The notes under the pieces are model-generated. The model was not told the origin of the DNA. It saw nothing but the letters and a program-made list of their open reading frames with translations, and did not search any database. From Curtobacterium sp. VKM Ac-2922 (GTDB lineage: Bacteria; Actinomycetota; Actinomycetes; Actinomycetales; Microbacteriaceae): a DNA stretch of 64,000 nucleotides. Positions 40,513 to 49,951 of this stretch are shown piece after piece; position 1 is the stretch's first letter, and every line of letters begins with the position of its first letter. Both the position numbers and the translations under genes were made by a program. The stretch is from the NCBI RefSeq assembly GCF_022815645.1, contig NZ_JALGRO010000009.1, positions 108,010 to 172,009 on the forward strand, given 5' to 3'.

Positions 40513-41979
40513 CTACCGGATGCCGCGCATCAGACGCAGCACCGGCTTCGCGATGACCAGCAGCACGACCCCCACGACCACGGCGACCAGCCCGAGGACG
40601 GTGAAGTACGGCGCCTCGTGCTTCGGGTCGTAGTACTTCGACAGCACACCCGTGACGGCCGTGCCGAGCGACACCGACAGGAAGAACAGCGCGACCATCT
40701 GCGTCTGGAACTTCGGCGGTGCGAGCTTGGTGGCGACGGACTGCCCGATCGGCGACAGCAGCAGCTCGGCGATCGTGAACACGAGCAGGATCCCGACCAG
40801 CACCAGGACCGGCGTGCCGTTCCGCCCGGTGCCGACGAAGGGCAGGAACAGCAGGAACGCGATGCCCATGATGCCGGTGCCGAGCGCGAACTTGATCGGG
40901 GTGGACGGCTGACGGTCGCCGAGTCGGGTCCACAGCGCGGCGAAGACCCCGGACAGGATGATGATCATGATCGGGTTGATCGACTGCACCCACGACACGG
41001 GCATCTCGAACGTGCCGATCGACCGGTCGAGCCGCTGGTCGGAGTAGATCGTCACGACGGTGAACTGCTGCTGGTAGAGCGACCAGAACACGGCACTGCC
41101 GATGAAGAGCGGGATGAACGCGAGCACGCGGGAGCGCTCGTCACGGGTGATGCCGCTGGTCAGGATGACGACGAAGTACCCGATCGTGGCGACGACGACG
41201 ATCGCGACGACGACCGTGGGCAGGTTGCCGACGTTGAGCAGACCGGTCAGCACCGCCGTCACGATGACGGCCAGACCGATCACGACGCCGATCGCGACGA
41301 CCGGGTAGCGGCGACGGTCGAGCGGGTTGGCCACGTGGTGCACGGCGTCGGGGAGGTTGCGGCGGCGGATGCCGTACTGCACCAGGCCCGCGGCCATGCC
41401 GACCGCGGCGAGACCGAACCCGAAGTGGAAGCCGAGCGAGCTCTGCAGCAGCCCGGTCAGGATCGGGCCGAAGAAGGCGCCGATGTTCACGCCCAGGTAG
41501 TACAGCGAGAACCCGGCGTCACGGCGGGGGTCGTCCTTCGTGTACAGGCTGCCGACGATCGTGGTGGCCGTCGCCTTGAGGCCACCCGACCCGACCGCGA
41601 TGAGCACCAGGCCGACCCCGACCCCGGCGACACCGGGGATGAGCGCCAGGGCGATGTGTCCGGCCATCACGACGATCGCGCTGCCGAACAGGGTCCGGTC
41701 CGCACCGATCAGCCGGTCCGCGATCCAGGCGCCCAGGATGGTGAACAGGTACACGGCACCGCCGTAGGCCCCCATGATGCCGGCCGCCACCGTGCGGTCG
41801 ATGCCGAGACCGCCCTCGGAGACCGTGTAGTACATGTACAGCAGGACGATGCCCTGCATGCCGTAGAACGAGAACCGCTCCCACAGCTCGACGGCGAACG
41901 GTGTGGACAGCTCGAAGGGCTGGCCGAAGAAGGTCCGTTCGCGCTTCGTGGGCGGCTCGGACGCGGTGGTACGTGACAT
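40513..41979 (-). CDS. POT-family proton-dependent oligopeptide transporter
   Basis: A 488-aa major facilitator of the PTR2/POT family. The proton-coupling ExxERFSFYG motif is at residues 31-40 (E31, E34, R35); the second signature GGLKATATTIVGSLY and FSLYYLGVNIGAFFGPIL follow. Hydrophobicity suggests about 14 helices, typical of bacterial POTs. It imports di- and tripeptides with protons. The ATG at 41979 is supported by the start of family homology; upstream sequence has only a weak site. Divergent from the acyl-CoA oxidase-like gene. Confidence 0.94.
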   Translation of the reverse strand: MSRTTASEPPTKRERTFFGQPFELSTPFAVELWERFSFYGMQGIVLLYMYYTVSEGGLGIDRTVAAGIMGAYGGAVYLFTILGAWIADRLIGADRTLFGSAIVVMAGHIALALIPGVAGVGVGLVLIAVGSGGLKATATTIVGSLYTKDDPRRDAGFSLYYLGVNIGAFFGPILTGLLQSSLGFHFGFGLAAVGMAAGLVQYGIRRRNLPDAVHHVANPLDRRRYPVVAIGVVIGLAVIVTAVLTGLLNVGNLPTVVVAIVVVATIGYFVVILTSGITRDERSRVLAFIPLFIGSAVFWSLYQQQFTVVTIYSDQRLDRSIGTFEMPVSWVQSINPIMIIILSGVFAALWTRLGDRQPSTPIKFALGTGIMGIAFLLFLPFVGTGRNGTPVLVLVGILLVFTIAELLLSPIGQSVATKLAPPKFQTQMVALFFLSVSLGTAVTGVLSKYYDPKHEAPYFTVLGLVAVVVGVVLLVIAKPVLRLMRGIR

Positions 41980-42099
41980 GCGGTCCAGTGTGCCCGCCGA
42001 GCCGTGGTCGCGCCCACTCGCTGAGGGACGCTCAACGATGGGCTTGGAGGGTTCCCACGAGTCTCCCGCGGACGTGACCGCCGCGCGTTGTCGGCGAGA

Positions 42100-42117
42100 C
42101 ACCGCTCGCATGCGGTG
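42100..42117. promoter_or_regulatory. inverted repeat in the divergent POT/acyl-CoA oxidase gap
   Basis: CACCGC and GCGGTG flank a 6-bp spacer, 16 bp upstream of a TAGCGT hexamer (42133-42138) that could be the -10 of the acyl-CoA oxidase-like gene. The position near the -35 suits an operator; the binding protein is unknown. Confidence 0.35.
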
Positions 42118-42173
42118 CTCGGACACCGCGCCTAGCGTTGGCAGGAGCAACACCGCTGTTCAGGAGGACACCC

Positions 42174-44300
42174 ATGGTCGACACCGCACCCACCACCCGT
42201 CCGACGCACGCGACGACGGCCGCCGGCGCACCGGCCGCTGGCGCACCCAAGGCCGACGCTGCGGGCGACCCGGCAGCCGGCACCCCGGTCGCCGGCACGG
42301 ACACCGACCTGCACATCGACGTCGACCTGCTCGCCGAACACCTGCTCGGCCGCTGGGCCGAGGACCGTCGCATCTCGCGCAAGCTCGTGCTCGACCCCGC
42401 GCTGCACAAGGTCGAGGGCCTCACCAACGCCGACCACCGCGCACGCGCCTTCGACCAGCTCCGGATCCTGCAGGAGGCCGGAGCGATCCAGCGTCCGTAC
42501 CCGCCGGAGTTCGGCGGCCACGACAACCACGGCGGCAACCTGGCCGCGTTCGAGGAACTGACCACCGCCGACCCGTCGCTGCAGATCAAGGCCGGCGTGC
42601 AGTGGGGCCTGTTCGGCTCGGCCGTCCACCACCTGGGCACCGAGCGCAACCACCGCGAGTTCCTGCCCGGCATCATCGACTTCGACGTCCCCGGCTGCTT
42701 CGCGATGACCGAGACCGGCCACGGCTCGGACGTGCAGAGCATCGCCACGAGCGCGACCTACGACCCGGACACGCAGGAGTTCGTCGTGCACACGCCGTTC
42801 CGCGGCGCGTGGAAGGACTACATCGGCAACGCGGCCCTGCACGGCAAGGCGGCCGTCGTGTTCGCCAAGCTCGTCACCCGCGGCGTCGACCACGGCGTGC
42901 ACGCGTTCTACGTCCCGCTGCGCGACGACGACGGGGCGTTCCTGCCCGGTGTCGGCGGCGAGGACGACGGCGTCAAGGGCGGCCTGAACGGCATCGACAA
43001 CGGTCGGCTGCACTTCGACCACGTCCGGGTCCCCCGCACGAACCTGCTCAACCGCTACGGCGACGTCGCCGAGGACGGCACCTACTCGTCGCCGATCGAC
43101 TCCCCCGGACGCCGGTTCTTCACCATGCTCGGCACGCTCGTGCAGGGCCGGGTGTCGCTCGACGGCGCCGCGGTCGTTGCCCAGAAGATCGGGCTGCAGA
43201 TCGCGCTGACGTACGCCATGCAGCGCCGGCAGTTCCCGACCGACGGCGGCGACGAGGGCGTCCTGCTCGACTACGGCCGGCACCAGCGGCGACTGATCCC
43301 GCGTCTGGCGACCGTGTTCGCGCAGTCGTTCGCCCACGAGCAGCTGCTCCGCACCTTCGACGACGTGTTCAGCGGCCGGCTCGACACCCCCGAGCGCCGC
43401 GAGGACCTGGAGACCCAGGCCGCAGCGTTCAAGTCGATGTCGACCTGGTACGCGCTCGACACCCTGCAGGAGTGCCGCGAGGCCTGCGGCGGCGCCGGCT
43501 TCCTGGCCGAGAACCGCCTGACCAGCCTGCGCGCCGACCTGGACGTCTACGTGACGTTCGAGGGCGACAACACCGTGCTGCTGCAGCTCGTCGGCAAGCG
43601 GCTGCTGACCGACTTCCGGAAGCGCGCTCCGCGGGACGCCACGTCGACGGCGAAGTTCGTCGCGGCGCAGGTGGGGGCGAAGCTCGCCGACGCGTCGGGC
43701 ATCCGCCGACTCGGGCAGGCCGCGAAGGACCGCGGCTCACTCGCCGCCAGCGTGGCCGACCTGCGCGACCCGTCGGTGCAGCGCGAGCTGCTGGCCGGTC
43801 GCGTCGACTCGATGGTGACCGAGATCGGGATGCGTCTGGCGACGGCGGGCAAGGACCGCGCTCGGGCCGCGAAGCTGCTGAACCGCTCGCAGCACGAGCT
43901 CATCGAGGCCGCGAAGGCCCACGCCGAGCTCATGCAGTGGGACGCGTTCACCGCGGCGATCGACGAGGTCGCGCCTGGCGACACCCGCCGCGTGCTCGTC
44001 TGGTTGCGCGACCTGTTCGCGCTCGGCCTGCTCGAGTCGCACCTGGAGTGGTACCTGGTGCACGGGCGCCTGTCGGCGCAGCGTGCCCGCGCGGTGTCGG
44101 CGTACATGGACCGGCTCATCGCCCGCCTGCGCCCGCTGGTGCCGCAGCTGCTCGACACCTTCGGCTACGAGCCCGGACACGTCCGCGCACCGATCGCCCT
44201 CGGTGAGGAGCAGGCCCGGCAGGACGAGGCACACGCCTGGTTCGCTGCCGAGCGGGCCGCCGGACGCCTGCCCGAGCAGGAGAAGAAGCCCCGCGCGTAG
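42174..44300 (+). CDS. acyl-CoA oxidase/dehydrogenase-family protein
   Basis: A 708-aa flavoenzyme with the length and layout of acyl-CoA oxidases. After a 50-residue Ala/Pro/Thr-rich leader, the N-terminal helical domain, the FAD/substrate loop CFAMTETGHGSDVQSIAT (about 178-195), the beta domain (NGRLHFDHVRVPRTNLLNRY) and the helical domain with VTFEGDNTVLLQLV are seen; a C-terminal oxidase domain follows from about residue 500. It would catalyse the first step of fatty acyl-CoA beta-oxidation, giving trans-2-enoyl-CoA and H2O2 if a true oxidase. AGGAGGA precedes ATG 42174. The low-complexity leader is not a typical export signal. Confidence 0.92.
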   Translation: MVDTAPTTRPTHATTAAGAPAAGAPKADAAGDPAAGTPVAGTDTDLHIDVDLLAEHLLGRWAEDRRISRKLVLDPALHKVEGLTNADHRARAFDQLRILQEAGAIQRPYPPEFGGHDNHGGNLAAFEELTTADPSLQIKAGVQWGLFGSAVHHLGTERNHREFLPGIIDFDVPGCFAMTETGHGSDVQSIATSATYDPDTQEFVVHTPFRGAWKDYIGNAALHGKAAVVFAKLVTRGVDHGVHAFYVPLRDDDGAFLPGVGGEDDGVKGGLNGIDNGRLHFDHVRVPRTNLLNRYGDVAEDGTYSSPIDSPGRRFFTMLGTLVQGRVSLDGAAVVAQKIGLQIALTYAMQRRQFPTDGGDEGVLLDYGRHQRRLIPRLATVFAQSFAHEQLLRTFDDVFSGRLDTPERREDLETQAAAFKSMSTWYALDTLQECREACGGAGFLAENRLTSLRADLDVYVTFEGDNTVLLQLVGKRLLTDFRKRAPRDATSTAKFVAAQVGAKLADASGIRRLGQAAKDRGSLAASVADLRDPSVQRELLAGRVDSMVTEIGMRLATAGKDRARAAKLLNRSQHELIEAAKAHAELMQWDAFTAAIDEVAPGDTRRVLVWLRDLFALGLLESHLEWYLVHGRLSAQRARAVSAYMDRLIARLRPLVPQLLDTFGYEPGHVRAPIALGEEQARQDEAHAWFAAERAAGRLPEQEKKPRA

Positions 44301-44331
44301 CACCGCGGCGGCATCGCACCCCGACGCACAC

Positions 44332-44359
44332 ATCGCGCCCCGGTCCTCCGGGGCGCGAT
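44332..44359. terminator. bidirectional terminator between the acyl-CoA oxidase-like gene and csrA
   Basis: Perfect 12-bp stem (ATCGCGCCCCGG / CCGGGGCGCGAT) with a TCCT loop lies between two convergent genes, 31 bp after one stop and 22 bp beyond the csrA stop. Confidence 0.8.
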
Positions 44360-44381
44360 GTCCGTCAGGGGGTGCGACGCG

Positions 44382-44648
44382 TCAGTGGTCCTCTGACGCC
44401 GACGACGAAGTCCCCACCGAACCACCCAGCGCGGCACGCAGACGCGCCTCGGCGTCGACGTCAGCGGCCTGCGCTGCCTCGACGTTGGCCTCGGTCACGG
44501 CACGGACGACCTCTTCGCGCTGGATCTTCACGCCGCGGGGTGCGTCGATGCCGATGCGCACGCCGTCCCCCCGGGAGTCGAGCACCGTGATGACGATGTC
44601 GTCACCGATGAGGATCCGCTCGCCGACCTTCCGCGTGAGTACCAGCAC
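44382..44648 (-). CDS. csrA: carbon storage regulator CsrA
   Basis: An 88-aa RNA-binding regulator. The first 48 residues are the complete CsrA fold (VLVLTRKVGERILIGDDIVI, GVRIGIDAPRGVKIQREEV), with the RNA-binding R6 and the end-of-fold RREEV-like region; the acidic Ala-rich C-terminal 40 residues are an extension. CsrA dimers block translation at GGA motifs and in Gram-positive flagellar systems repress flagellin until FliW binds them. It closes the flagellar operon; fliW is not in this window. GTG start at 44648. Confidence 0.95.
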   Translation of the reverse strand: MLVLTRKVGERILIGDDIVITVLDSRGDGVRIGIDAPRGVKIQREEVVRAVTEANVEAAQAADVDAEARLRAALGGSVGTSSSASEDH

Positions 44649-44694
44649 CCGCTCAGCCTAACCACCGCGGGGCACCGATCGCCGCAACGGCACG

Positions 44695-45693
44695 TCAGAG
44701 CACGTGCACCGGCAGCCCGAGCGCGTGCACGGTGTCGGGCGTCGCGGTCTCCGACGTCCCGATCGCCACGATGCCCGCGACGTCGACCGCCGACACGACG
44801 GCCGTCACCATCGCCAGGCTGTCCTCGTGCTTGCGTCCCGCGTCGACGACCACCCACACCTGGTCCGGCACGAGTCCGGCCAGCGCGGCGCGGTCGTCCC
44901 ACCCGGCGAACCCGAGCAGGGCGTGGCCCTCGCGGACCCCCTCGGCGCGCGCGAGGATCCCGGCGCGGCGGTCCTGGGCATCGGTGCCGCGCAGTCCGTG
45001 ACGCGCGGCGAACGCCCCCGCGGCCGCATCGACGTCGCGCATCCGCCCGACCAGCAGCACGAGGTCGCCGTCGGCCGACAGGACGGCCGGCACCGGCGCC
45101 CGCACCGCGGCCGGCGCGGGACGCGGCACGAGTGCGATGACGTCGGCGAGCGTGGACGCGCCTCCAGGCCGGTTGGACGGCAGACCCGACGACGCACCGG
45201 CCGGCGGACCGGCCAGCGGACCGGACGGCACACCGGACGGGAGGCCCGGCTCGCCACCCACGGGCGATCCCACGTCCGACAGATCGGACGCACCAGGCGC
45301 GTCCAGGGCGACCAGCGCGGGCGCCGGTGTCGGCGCGATCCCGTCGGCGACGAAGCCGTCGAGCACCGACGCGAACGCGTCGGCGCGCGCCGTCGACGTG
45401 CCGTCGGCCACCGCGATGCGCGCCTCGGTCTCCTCGGCGTCGGCCAGCAGCGCCGCGATGCCGATGCGCTGCACCGGGCCGTCGGCGATCGCGACCCGCG
45501 CGACCGGCGGGTCGGACGGCGCGGGCACCTCGACGGTGGCCTCGACGTGGGCCTTGCGGAACAGGCCGCCGATGCCGCCGGTGGTGACCCGCTCAGCACT
45601 GACGATGCGGGCGCCCGGCCCGAACTCGGCGCGGACGGCCTGGCGGACGCCCTCGAGCGTCGCGGCGCTACGCTGCAATCGGGTCGGCGGCAC
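44695..45693 (-). CDS. FlhF-like protein with degenerate GTPase domain
   Basis: A 332-aa protein in the place after flhA where flhF normally lies. The N-terminus (RSAATLEGVRQAVRAEFGPG, ARIVSAERVTTGGIGGLFRK, VEATVEV) matches FlhF N-domains. The later part keeps only traces of the SRP-type G domain: VWVVVDAGRKHEDSLAMVTA in place of the DTAGR box and IVAIGTSETATPDTVHALGL at the end. No Walker A (GxTGxGKTT) can be found; the middle is a Pro/Gly/Ser-rich linker. It overlaps flhA by 26 bp (GTG at 45693). GTP-independent placement or scaffold role is inferred. Confidence 0.7.
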   Translation of the reverse strand: MPPTRLQRSAATLEGVRQAVRAEFGPGARIVSAERVTTGGIGGLFRKAHVEATVEVPAPSDPPVARVAIADGPVQRIGIAALLADAEETEARIAVADGTSTARADAFASVLDGFVADGIAPTPAPALVALDAPGASDLSDVGSPVGGEPGLPSGVPSGPLAGPPAGASSGLPSNRPGGASTLADVIALVPRPAPAAVRAPVPAVLSADGDLVLLVGRMRDVDAAAGAFAARHGLRGTDAQDRRAGILARAEGVREGHALLGFAGWDDRAALAGLVPDQVWVVVDAGRKHEDSLAMVTAVVSAVDVAGIVAIGTSETATPDTVHALGLPVHVL

Positions 45694-47722
45694 GGACCAC
45701 TCCCACGGTCTCGATGGTGGAGCCCGCGGCGGTCGCCTCTTGGTAGGAGAGCACCGACAGGCCGTTGGACTGGGCCGACACCATGCGGTGCACGGCGGGA
45801 CGCAGCTGCGGTGCGCAGACGAGCACGGCGGACAGCCCCTGCTCCTCGACGCTGCGGACGGCGTCACGCACGGAGCCGAGCACCTGCTCGATCCGGTGCG
45901 CGTCGAGCATGATCTGCGATCCCTGCTCGGACGGACGGAGCCCCTCGAGCATCGACTGCTCGAGCAGCGGGTCGATCATGATGACGCGCAGCACGCCGTC
46001 GTCCAGGTGCCGTGCGGGCAGCGCCGGGCCGAGGGCGGCACGGGCGGCCTCGACCAGGCCCTCCGGGTCGGTGGACACCTTCGCGCGCAGGGTCAGCGCC
46101 TCGCAGATGCGGCCCAGGTCGTTGATCGGCACCCGCTCGGCCAGCAGCCCCTGCAGCACGCGTTGCAGTTCGGCCATCGAGAGCATGCCCGGAACGAGTT
46201 CCTCGACCGCGGCGGGGTTGACCTGCTTGACCCCCTCGGTCAGTACCTTGACGTCCTCGCGGGTGAGCAGGCGGGCGGCGTTGTCACCGATGACCGCCTG
46301 CAGGTGGGTGACGAGCACGGAGACGCGGTCGATGACGGTCGCCCCGGTCATCTCGGCGGCGTACCGCAGTTCGGCGGGGACCCACTTGCCCGCCAGACCG
46401 AACACGGGCTCGACGGTGGCGTCACCGGGCAGGCCCTCGAGCTGGTCGCCGAGCGCCAGGACACTGCGTGCGGGGGCGGTGCCGCGGCCGGCCTCGACGC
46501 CCGCGATGCGGATGGCGTAGGTGGACGGCGGCAGCTCGATGCTGTCGCGGGTGCGCACGGGCGGCACGACGACGCCCATGTCGAGCGCGATCTTGCGGCG
46601 CAGGGCACGCACGCGGCCGAGCAGGTCGTCCGATGCACCCGACACCATGTCGACCAGGTCGGGGGCGAGCAGGATCTCGAGCGCGTGGACCCGCATCTGC
46701 TCGATGAGGTCCTCGGGGGTGTCGCCGGACGGTGCCGCGGCGGCCACGGCCTGCTGCGCGTCGGCGGCCTGGGCGGCGCGCTGCGCGTTCCGGCCGATCT
46801 TCCACCCGGTGAACAGCAGCGTGCCGCCGACCAGCAGGAACGCCAGGATCGGCATGCCCGGGATGAAGCCCATCGCGATCGCTGCCACGCCGGCGATGAG
46901 CAGCGCGTTCTTCGACTGCCCGAGCTGGTCGGCCGCCGACGAACCCATGTCGGACTCGGCGCCCGAGCGGGTGACGATCATACCGGTCGAGACGGCCATC
47001 AGCAGCGCGGGGATCTGCGTGACCAGGCCGTCGCCGATGGTCAGGATGCCGTACTTCGACAGGGCGTCGGTGACGGAGAGCCCGTTCTGCAGCATGCCGA
47101 TCGCGATGCCGCCGATCAGGTTGATGACGATGATCAGGATGCCGGCGATGGCGTCGCCCTTGACGAACTTCGAGGCGCCGTCCATCGAGCCGTAGAAGTC
47201 GGCCTCGGCGGACACCGCCGCGCGGCGCTCCTTGGCCTGCTCGTCGGTGATGAGTCCGGCGTTCAGGTCGGCGTCGATCGCCATCTGCTTGCCGGGCATC
47301 GCGTCGAGGGTGAAGCGTGCCCCGACCTCGGCGACGCGCTCGGCGCCCTTCGTCACGACGACGAACTGGATGACGATCAGGATCAGGAAGATGACCGCGC
47401 CGATGATGATCGACCCCGAGACCGCGACGTGCCCGAATGCCTGGATGACGTCGCCGGCGAAGCCCTCGCCGAGCACGAGCCGCGTCGACGCCACGTTCAG
47501 CCCGAGCCGGAACAGCGTGGCGACGAGCAGCAGCGACGGGAACACCGAGAAGTCGAGCGGCTTCTTCACGAACAGCGTCGTGAGCAGGATCACCAGCGCC
47601 AGCAGGATGTTGCAGATGATCAGGAAGTCCAGCAGGAACGACGGCACCGGCAGGATCAGCAGCAGGATGATGCCGACGATGAAGATCGGCACGGCGAGCT
47701 TCGGCAGGTCCTTGCGGTTCAT
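45668..47722 (-). CDS. flhA: flagellar export gate protein FlhA
   Basis: A 684-aa export-apparatus protein. Eight hydrophobic segments fill the first about 325 residues, with the conserved FHIPEP-type cytoplasmic loop between helices 4 and 5 (VVTKGAERVAEVGARFTLDAMPGKQMAIDADL). The large cytoplasmic domain (about 350-684) ends with VCAPQLRPAVHRMV. It forms the nonameric ring receiving export chaperone-substrate complexes. ATG 47722 overlaps flhB by 4 bp. Confidence 0.97.
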   Translation of the reverse strand: MNRKDLPKLAVPIFIVGIILLLILPVPSFLLDFLIICNILLALVILLTTLFVKKPLDFSVFPSLLLVATLFRLGLNVASTRLVLGEGFAGDVIQAFGHVAVSGSIIIGAVIFLILIVIQFVVVTKGAERVAEVGARFTLDAMPGKQMAIDADLNAGLITDEQAKERRAAVSAEADFYGSMDGASKFVKGDAIAGILIIVINLIGGIAIGMLQNGLSVTDALSKYGILTIGDGLVTQIPALLMAVSTGMIVTRSGAESDMGSSAADQLGQSKNALLIAGVAAIAMGFIPGMPILAFLLVGGTLLFTGWKIGRNAQRAAQAADAQQAVAAAAPSGDTPEDLIEQMRVHALEILLAPDLVDMVSGASDDLLGRVRALRRKIALDMGVVVPPVRTRDSIELPPSTYAIRIAGVEAGRGTAPARSVLALGDQLEGLPGDATVEPVFGLAGKWVPAELRYAAEMTGATVIDRVSVLVTHLQAVIGDNAARLLTREDVKVLTEGVKQVNPAAVEELVPGMLSMAELQRVLQGLLAERVPINDLGRICEALTLRAKVSTDPEGLVEAARAALGPALPARHLDDGVLRVIMIDPLLEQSMLEGLRPSEQGSQIMLDAHRIEQVLGSVRDAVRSVEEQGLSAVLVCAPQLRPAVHRMVSAQSNGLSVLSYQEATAAGSTIETVGVVRAADPIAA

Positions 47723-48918
47723 GCGGGGACTCCCTGGGTGGGTTCGGGCTGGTGACGGGCGGGCCGGAGGCGGCGGGGCCGGAGGTCCCCGGTCAGGGTG
47801 GCCGGGTCGATGACCGTGGCGACCTCGTCCGGGGTGGTGGGCCTGGGTGGCGCGTGGGTGCCGGCGTGCGTGCCGGCGGCCTTGAGCGTCATGACGAACG
47901 ACAGCACGCGGGCGACCGGGGTGTACAGGTCGACCGGGACCTCGTGGCCGAGCTCGCACGCGGCGTGCAGGGCCCGGGTGAGCGGTACGTCGCGGACGAT
48001 CGGCACCCTCGCCTCGAGCGCGCGTTCGCGGATCATGTCGGCGACGGGACCGGCACCCTTGGCGACGACGCGGGGCGCCGACTTGCCCGGCTCGTACGTC
48101 AGTGCGACGGCGTAGTGCGTGGGGTTCGTCATCACGACGTCGGCTCCGGGGATCGCCTGGATCATCCGGTTGCGGCTCATCGCGAGCTGGCGCGAACGCC
48201 GCTGGCCCTTGACGAGCGGGTCGCCGTCGGACTGCTTGTTCTCGTCCTTGACCTCGCGCTTGGTCATCATCGTGCGCTTGCGGTTCCGGCGGATCACGAC
48301 GAAGACGTCCAGCGCGGCGAGCACCAGGCCGGCGGCGATCGCGGCGCGCAGCAGGGTCCCGGCGCCCTCGCCGGCGGCGGACAGCACGGCGGTCAGGGGC
48401 AGCGAGCCGCTGGTCATGAGCACGGGGACGAGCCCCTGCACCGCGGTCCAGAGCACCAGGCCCACGACGACGGTCTTCACGAGGGCCTTGACGCCGTTCC
48501 ACAGTGCCTGCGTGCCGAACACCCGCTTGATGCCCTGCACGGGGTCGAAGTGCTCGGGCGTCGGGGCGAGGGACCGGAAGTGCACGCCGCCCTGCGCGAC
48601 TGCAGCCGCGGCGACGCCGACCAGCACCACCAGCAGCATCGGGCCGATGGTCGCGCCGATCGAGCCCATCGCGTCGTCGAACACGCCGCGCATGGTGCCG
48701 ATCGTCGGGTCGGCGATGACGACCCGCACGCCGTCGAGTTGCGACTGCCCGGCCGCGGCGGCGCGGCCGATCGTCGACGGGACCATGAGCGCGGCGACGG
48801 CGATGCCGATCCACGCGCCGAGGTCCTGGGAACGGCCGAGCTGGCCCTTCTTGTGGACCTCGCGCATCCGCTTGTCAGAGGCCTTCTCCGACTTCTCACC
48901 ACTGTCGGACATGCTCAC
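47719..48918 (-). CDS. flhB: flagellar export switch protein FlhB
   Basis: A 399-aa protein with GEKSEKASDKRMREVHKKGQ, the family N-terminal signature, four transmembrane helices, and the self-cleavage motif NPTH at about 265-268 within DVVMTNPTHYAVALTYEPG. Cleavage there switches export from hook to filament substrates. The C-terminal 45 residues (from TLKAAGTH) are an unusual basic, His/Pro-rich extension. GTG at 48918 overlaps the fliR stop; ATG at 48912 is an equally plausible start. Confidence 0.97.
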   Translation of the reverse strand: MSMSDSGEKSEKASDKRMREVHKKGQLGRSQDLGAWIGIAVAALMVPSTIGRAAAAGQSQLDGVRVVIADPTIGTMRGVFDDAMGSIGATIGPMLLVVLVGVAAAAVAQGGVHFRSLAPTPEHFDPVQGIKRVFGTQALWNGVKALVKTVVVGLVLWTAVQGLVPVLMTSGSLPLTAVLSAAGEGAGTLLRAAIAAGLVLAALDVFVVIRRNRKRTMMTKREVKDENKQSDGDPLVKGQRRSRQLAMSRNRMIQAIPGADVVMTNPTHYAVALTYEPGKSAPRVVAKGAGPVADMIRERALEARVPIVRDVPLTRALHAACELGHEVPVDLYTPVARVLSFVMTLKAAGTHAGTHAPPRPTTPDEVATVIDPATLTGDLRPRRLRPARHQPEPTQGVPA

Positions 48919-49676
48919 CCCCGCCCCGAGATCGCCTGCACGGCGTCTCCGGTCAGGCTCGACACGACGGCGGGCAGCGCCATGAACAGCGCCCCGGCGA
49001 AGATGACGGTCAGCCCGATCTTGATCGGGAAGCCCATCTGGAAGGCGTTCAGCGCGGGGGCGACCCGGGTCAGCAGGCCGAGGCCCACGTCGGCCAGGAA
49101 CAGCACGACGACCAGGGGACCGGCGATCTGCAGCGAAGACAGGAACATCTGCGACAGCGCGGTGACGAGCATCGACGCGACGCCGTCCATCCGGAACGCA
49201 CCGTCGACGAGCGGCACCGCGTCGAACGACCGGACGAGCCCACCGACGATCAGCTGGTAGCCGCCGCTGGCGAACAGCAGCGCGAGCGACGCCATCTGGA
49301 ACAACCGCGTGAACTGGGCGCCGTTCACCTGCGACTGCGGGTCGTACGCCTGCGCCAGGGTGAAGCCGCCGAACAGGTCGATGAGCGCACCTGCGGACTG
49401 CACCGCGGCGAACACCAGGTACACCAGGAACCCGAGCACCAGACCGACCACCAGCTGGGTGACGAGCGCGACCAGGAACGCCCCGGTGTCGAGCGCGACG
49501 TACCCGGCGGTGACCTTCGGGGCGACCCCGATGGCCAGACCGAGCGCCAGGATGAGCTTCACCGTGGCCGGGAACGCCTTGTACGAGAACGGCGGCGCGA
49601 TGATGAAGAACGCGATCATGCGCACGCCCGCCAGCATGGTGCCCTCGAGCGCGTTGAAGTCGATGGCGAGCTCCAT
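48915..49676 (-). CDS. fliR: flagellar export protein FliR
   Basis: A 253-aa integral membrane protein of the FliP-FliQ-FliR export gate, with about six hydrophobic segments, including MLAGVRMIAFFIIAPPFSYKAF and TQLVVGLVLGFLVYLVFAAVQ, a phospholipid-facing helix run typical of FliR, and QMASLALLFASGGYQLIVGG. The start shares TGATG with the fliQ stop; the stop overlaps flhB. Confidence 0.96.
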   Translation of the reverse strand: MELAIDFNALEGTMLAGVRMIAFFIIAPPFSYKAFPATVKLILALGLAIGVAPKVTAGYVALDTGAFLVALVTQLVVGLVLGFLVYLVFAAVQSAGALIDLFGGFTLAQAYDPQSQVNGAQFTRLFQMASLALLFASGGYQLIVGGLVRSFDAVPLVDGAFRMDGVASMLVTALSQMFLSSLQIAGPLVVVLFLADVGLGLLTRVAPALNAFQMGFPIKIGLTVIFAGALFMALPAVVSSLTGDAVQAISGRG

Positions 49677-49951
49677 CAGCCCACCCCGAGCAGCTTCGGG
49701 ATCTGGTCGAACGCGAAGTGCGTGAACCCGATCATCTCGGAGATCATCCAGTTGCCGCAGACGACCAGCGCGACGGCGACGGCCAGGGCCTTCGGCACGA
49801 ACGACAGCGTCACCTCCTGGATCTGCGTGACCGACTGGAACAGCGAGATCGCGAACCCGACGACGAGCGACGTGACGAGCACCGGGGCGGCGAGCTTGCC
49901 GGCGACGATGAGGGCCTGGAGCACCAGGTCGATGACCGCTTGCTGGTCCAT
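49676..49951 (-). CDS. fliQ: flagellar export protein FliQ
   Basis: A 91-aa protein with two transmembrane helices (VLQALIVAGKLAAPVLVTSL and PKALAVAVALVVCGNWMISE) joined by the conserved loop FAISLFQSVTQIQEVTLSFV. It packs round FliP/FliR in the export gate. ATG at 49951 shares TGATG with the fliP stop. Confidence 0.96.
   Translation of the reverse strand: MDQQAVIDLVLQALIVAGKLAAPVLVTSLVVGFAISLFQSVTQIQEVTLSFVPKALAVAVALVVCGNWMISEMIGFTHFAFDQIPKLLGVG

Noticed and set aside
39338-40633. Frames across the condensin end and the repeat cluster as a possible jetD
   Set aside because: The translations are Arg/Ser/Gly-rich, cross the palindromic repeats and show no JetD (DUF3322/DUF2220) features.
45137-47755. 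An 872-codon plus-strand reading frame opposite flhA and its neighbour
   Set aside because: It is rich in Asp/Gly/Val/Arg with no domain, and lies antisense to well-conserved flhA codons; long antisense frames are expected at this GC content.
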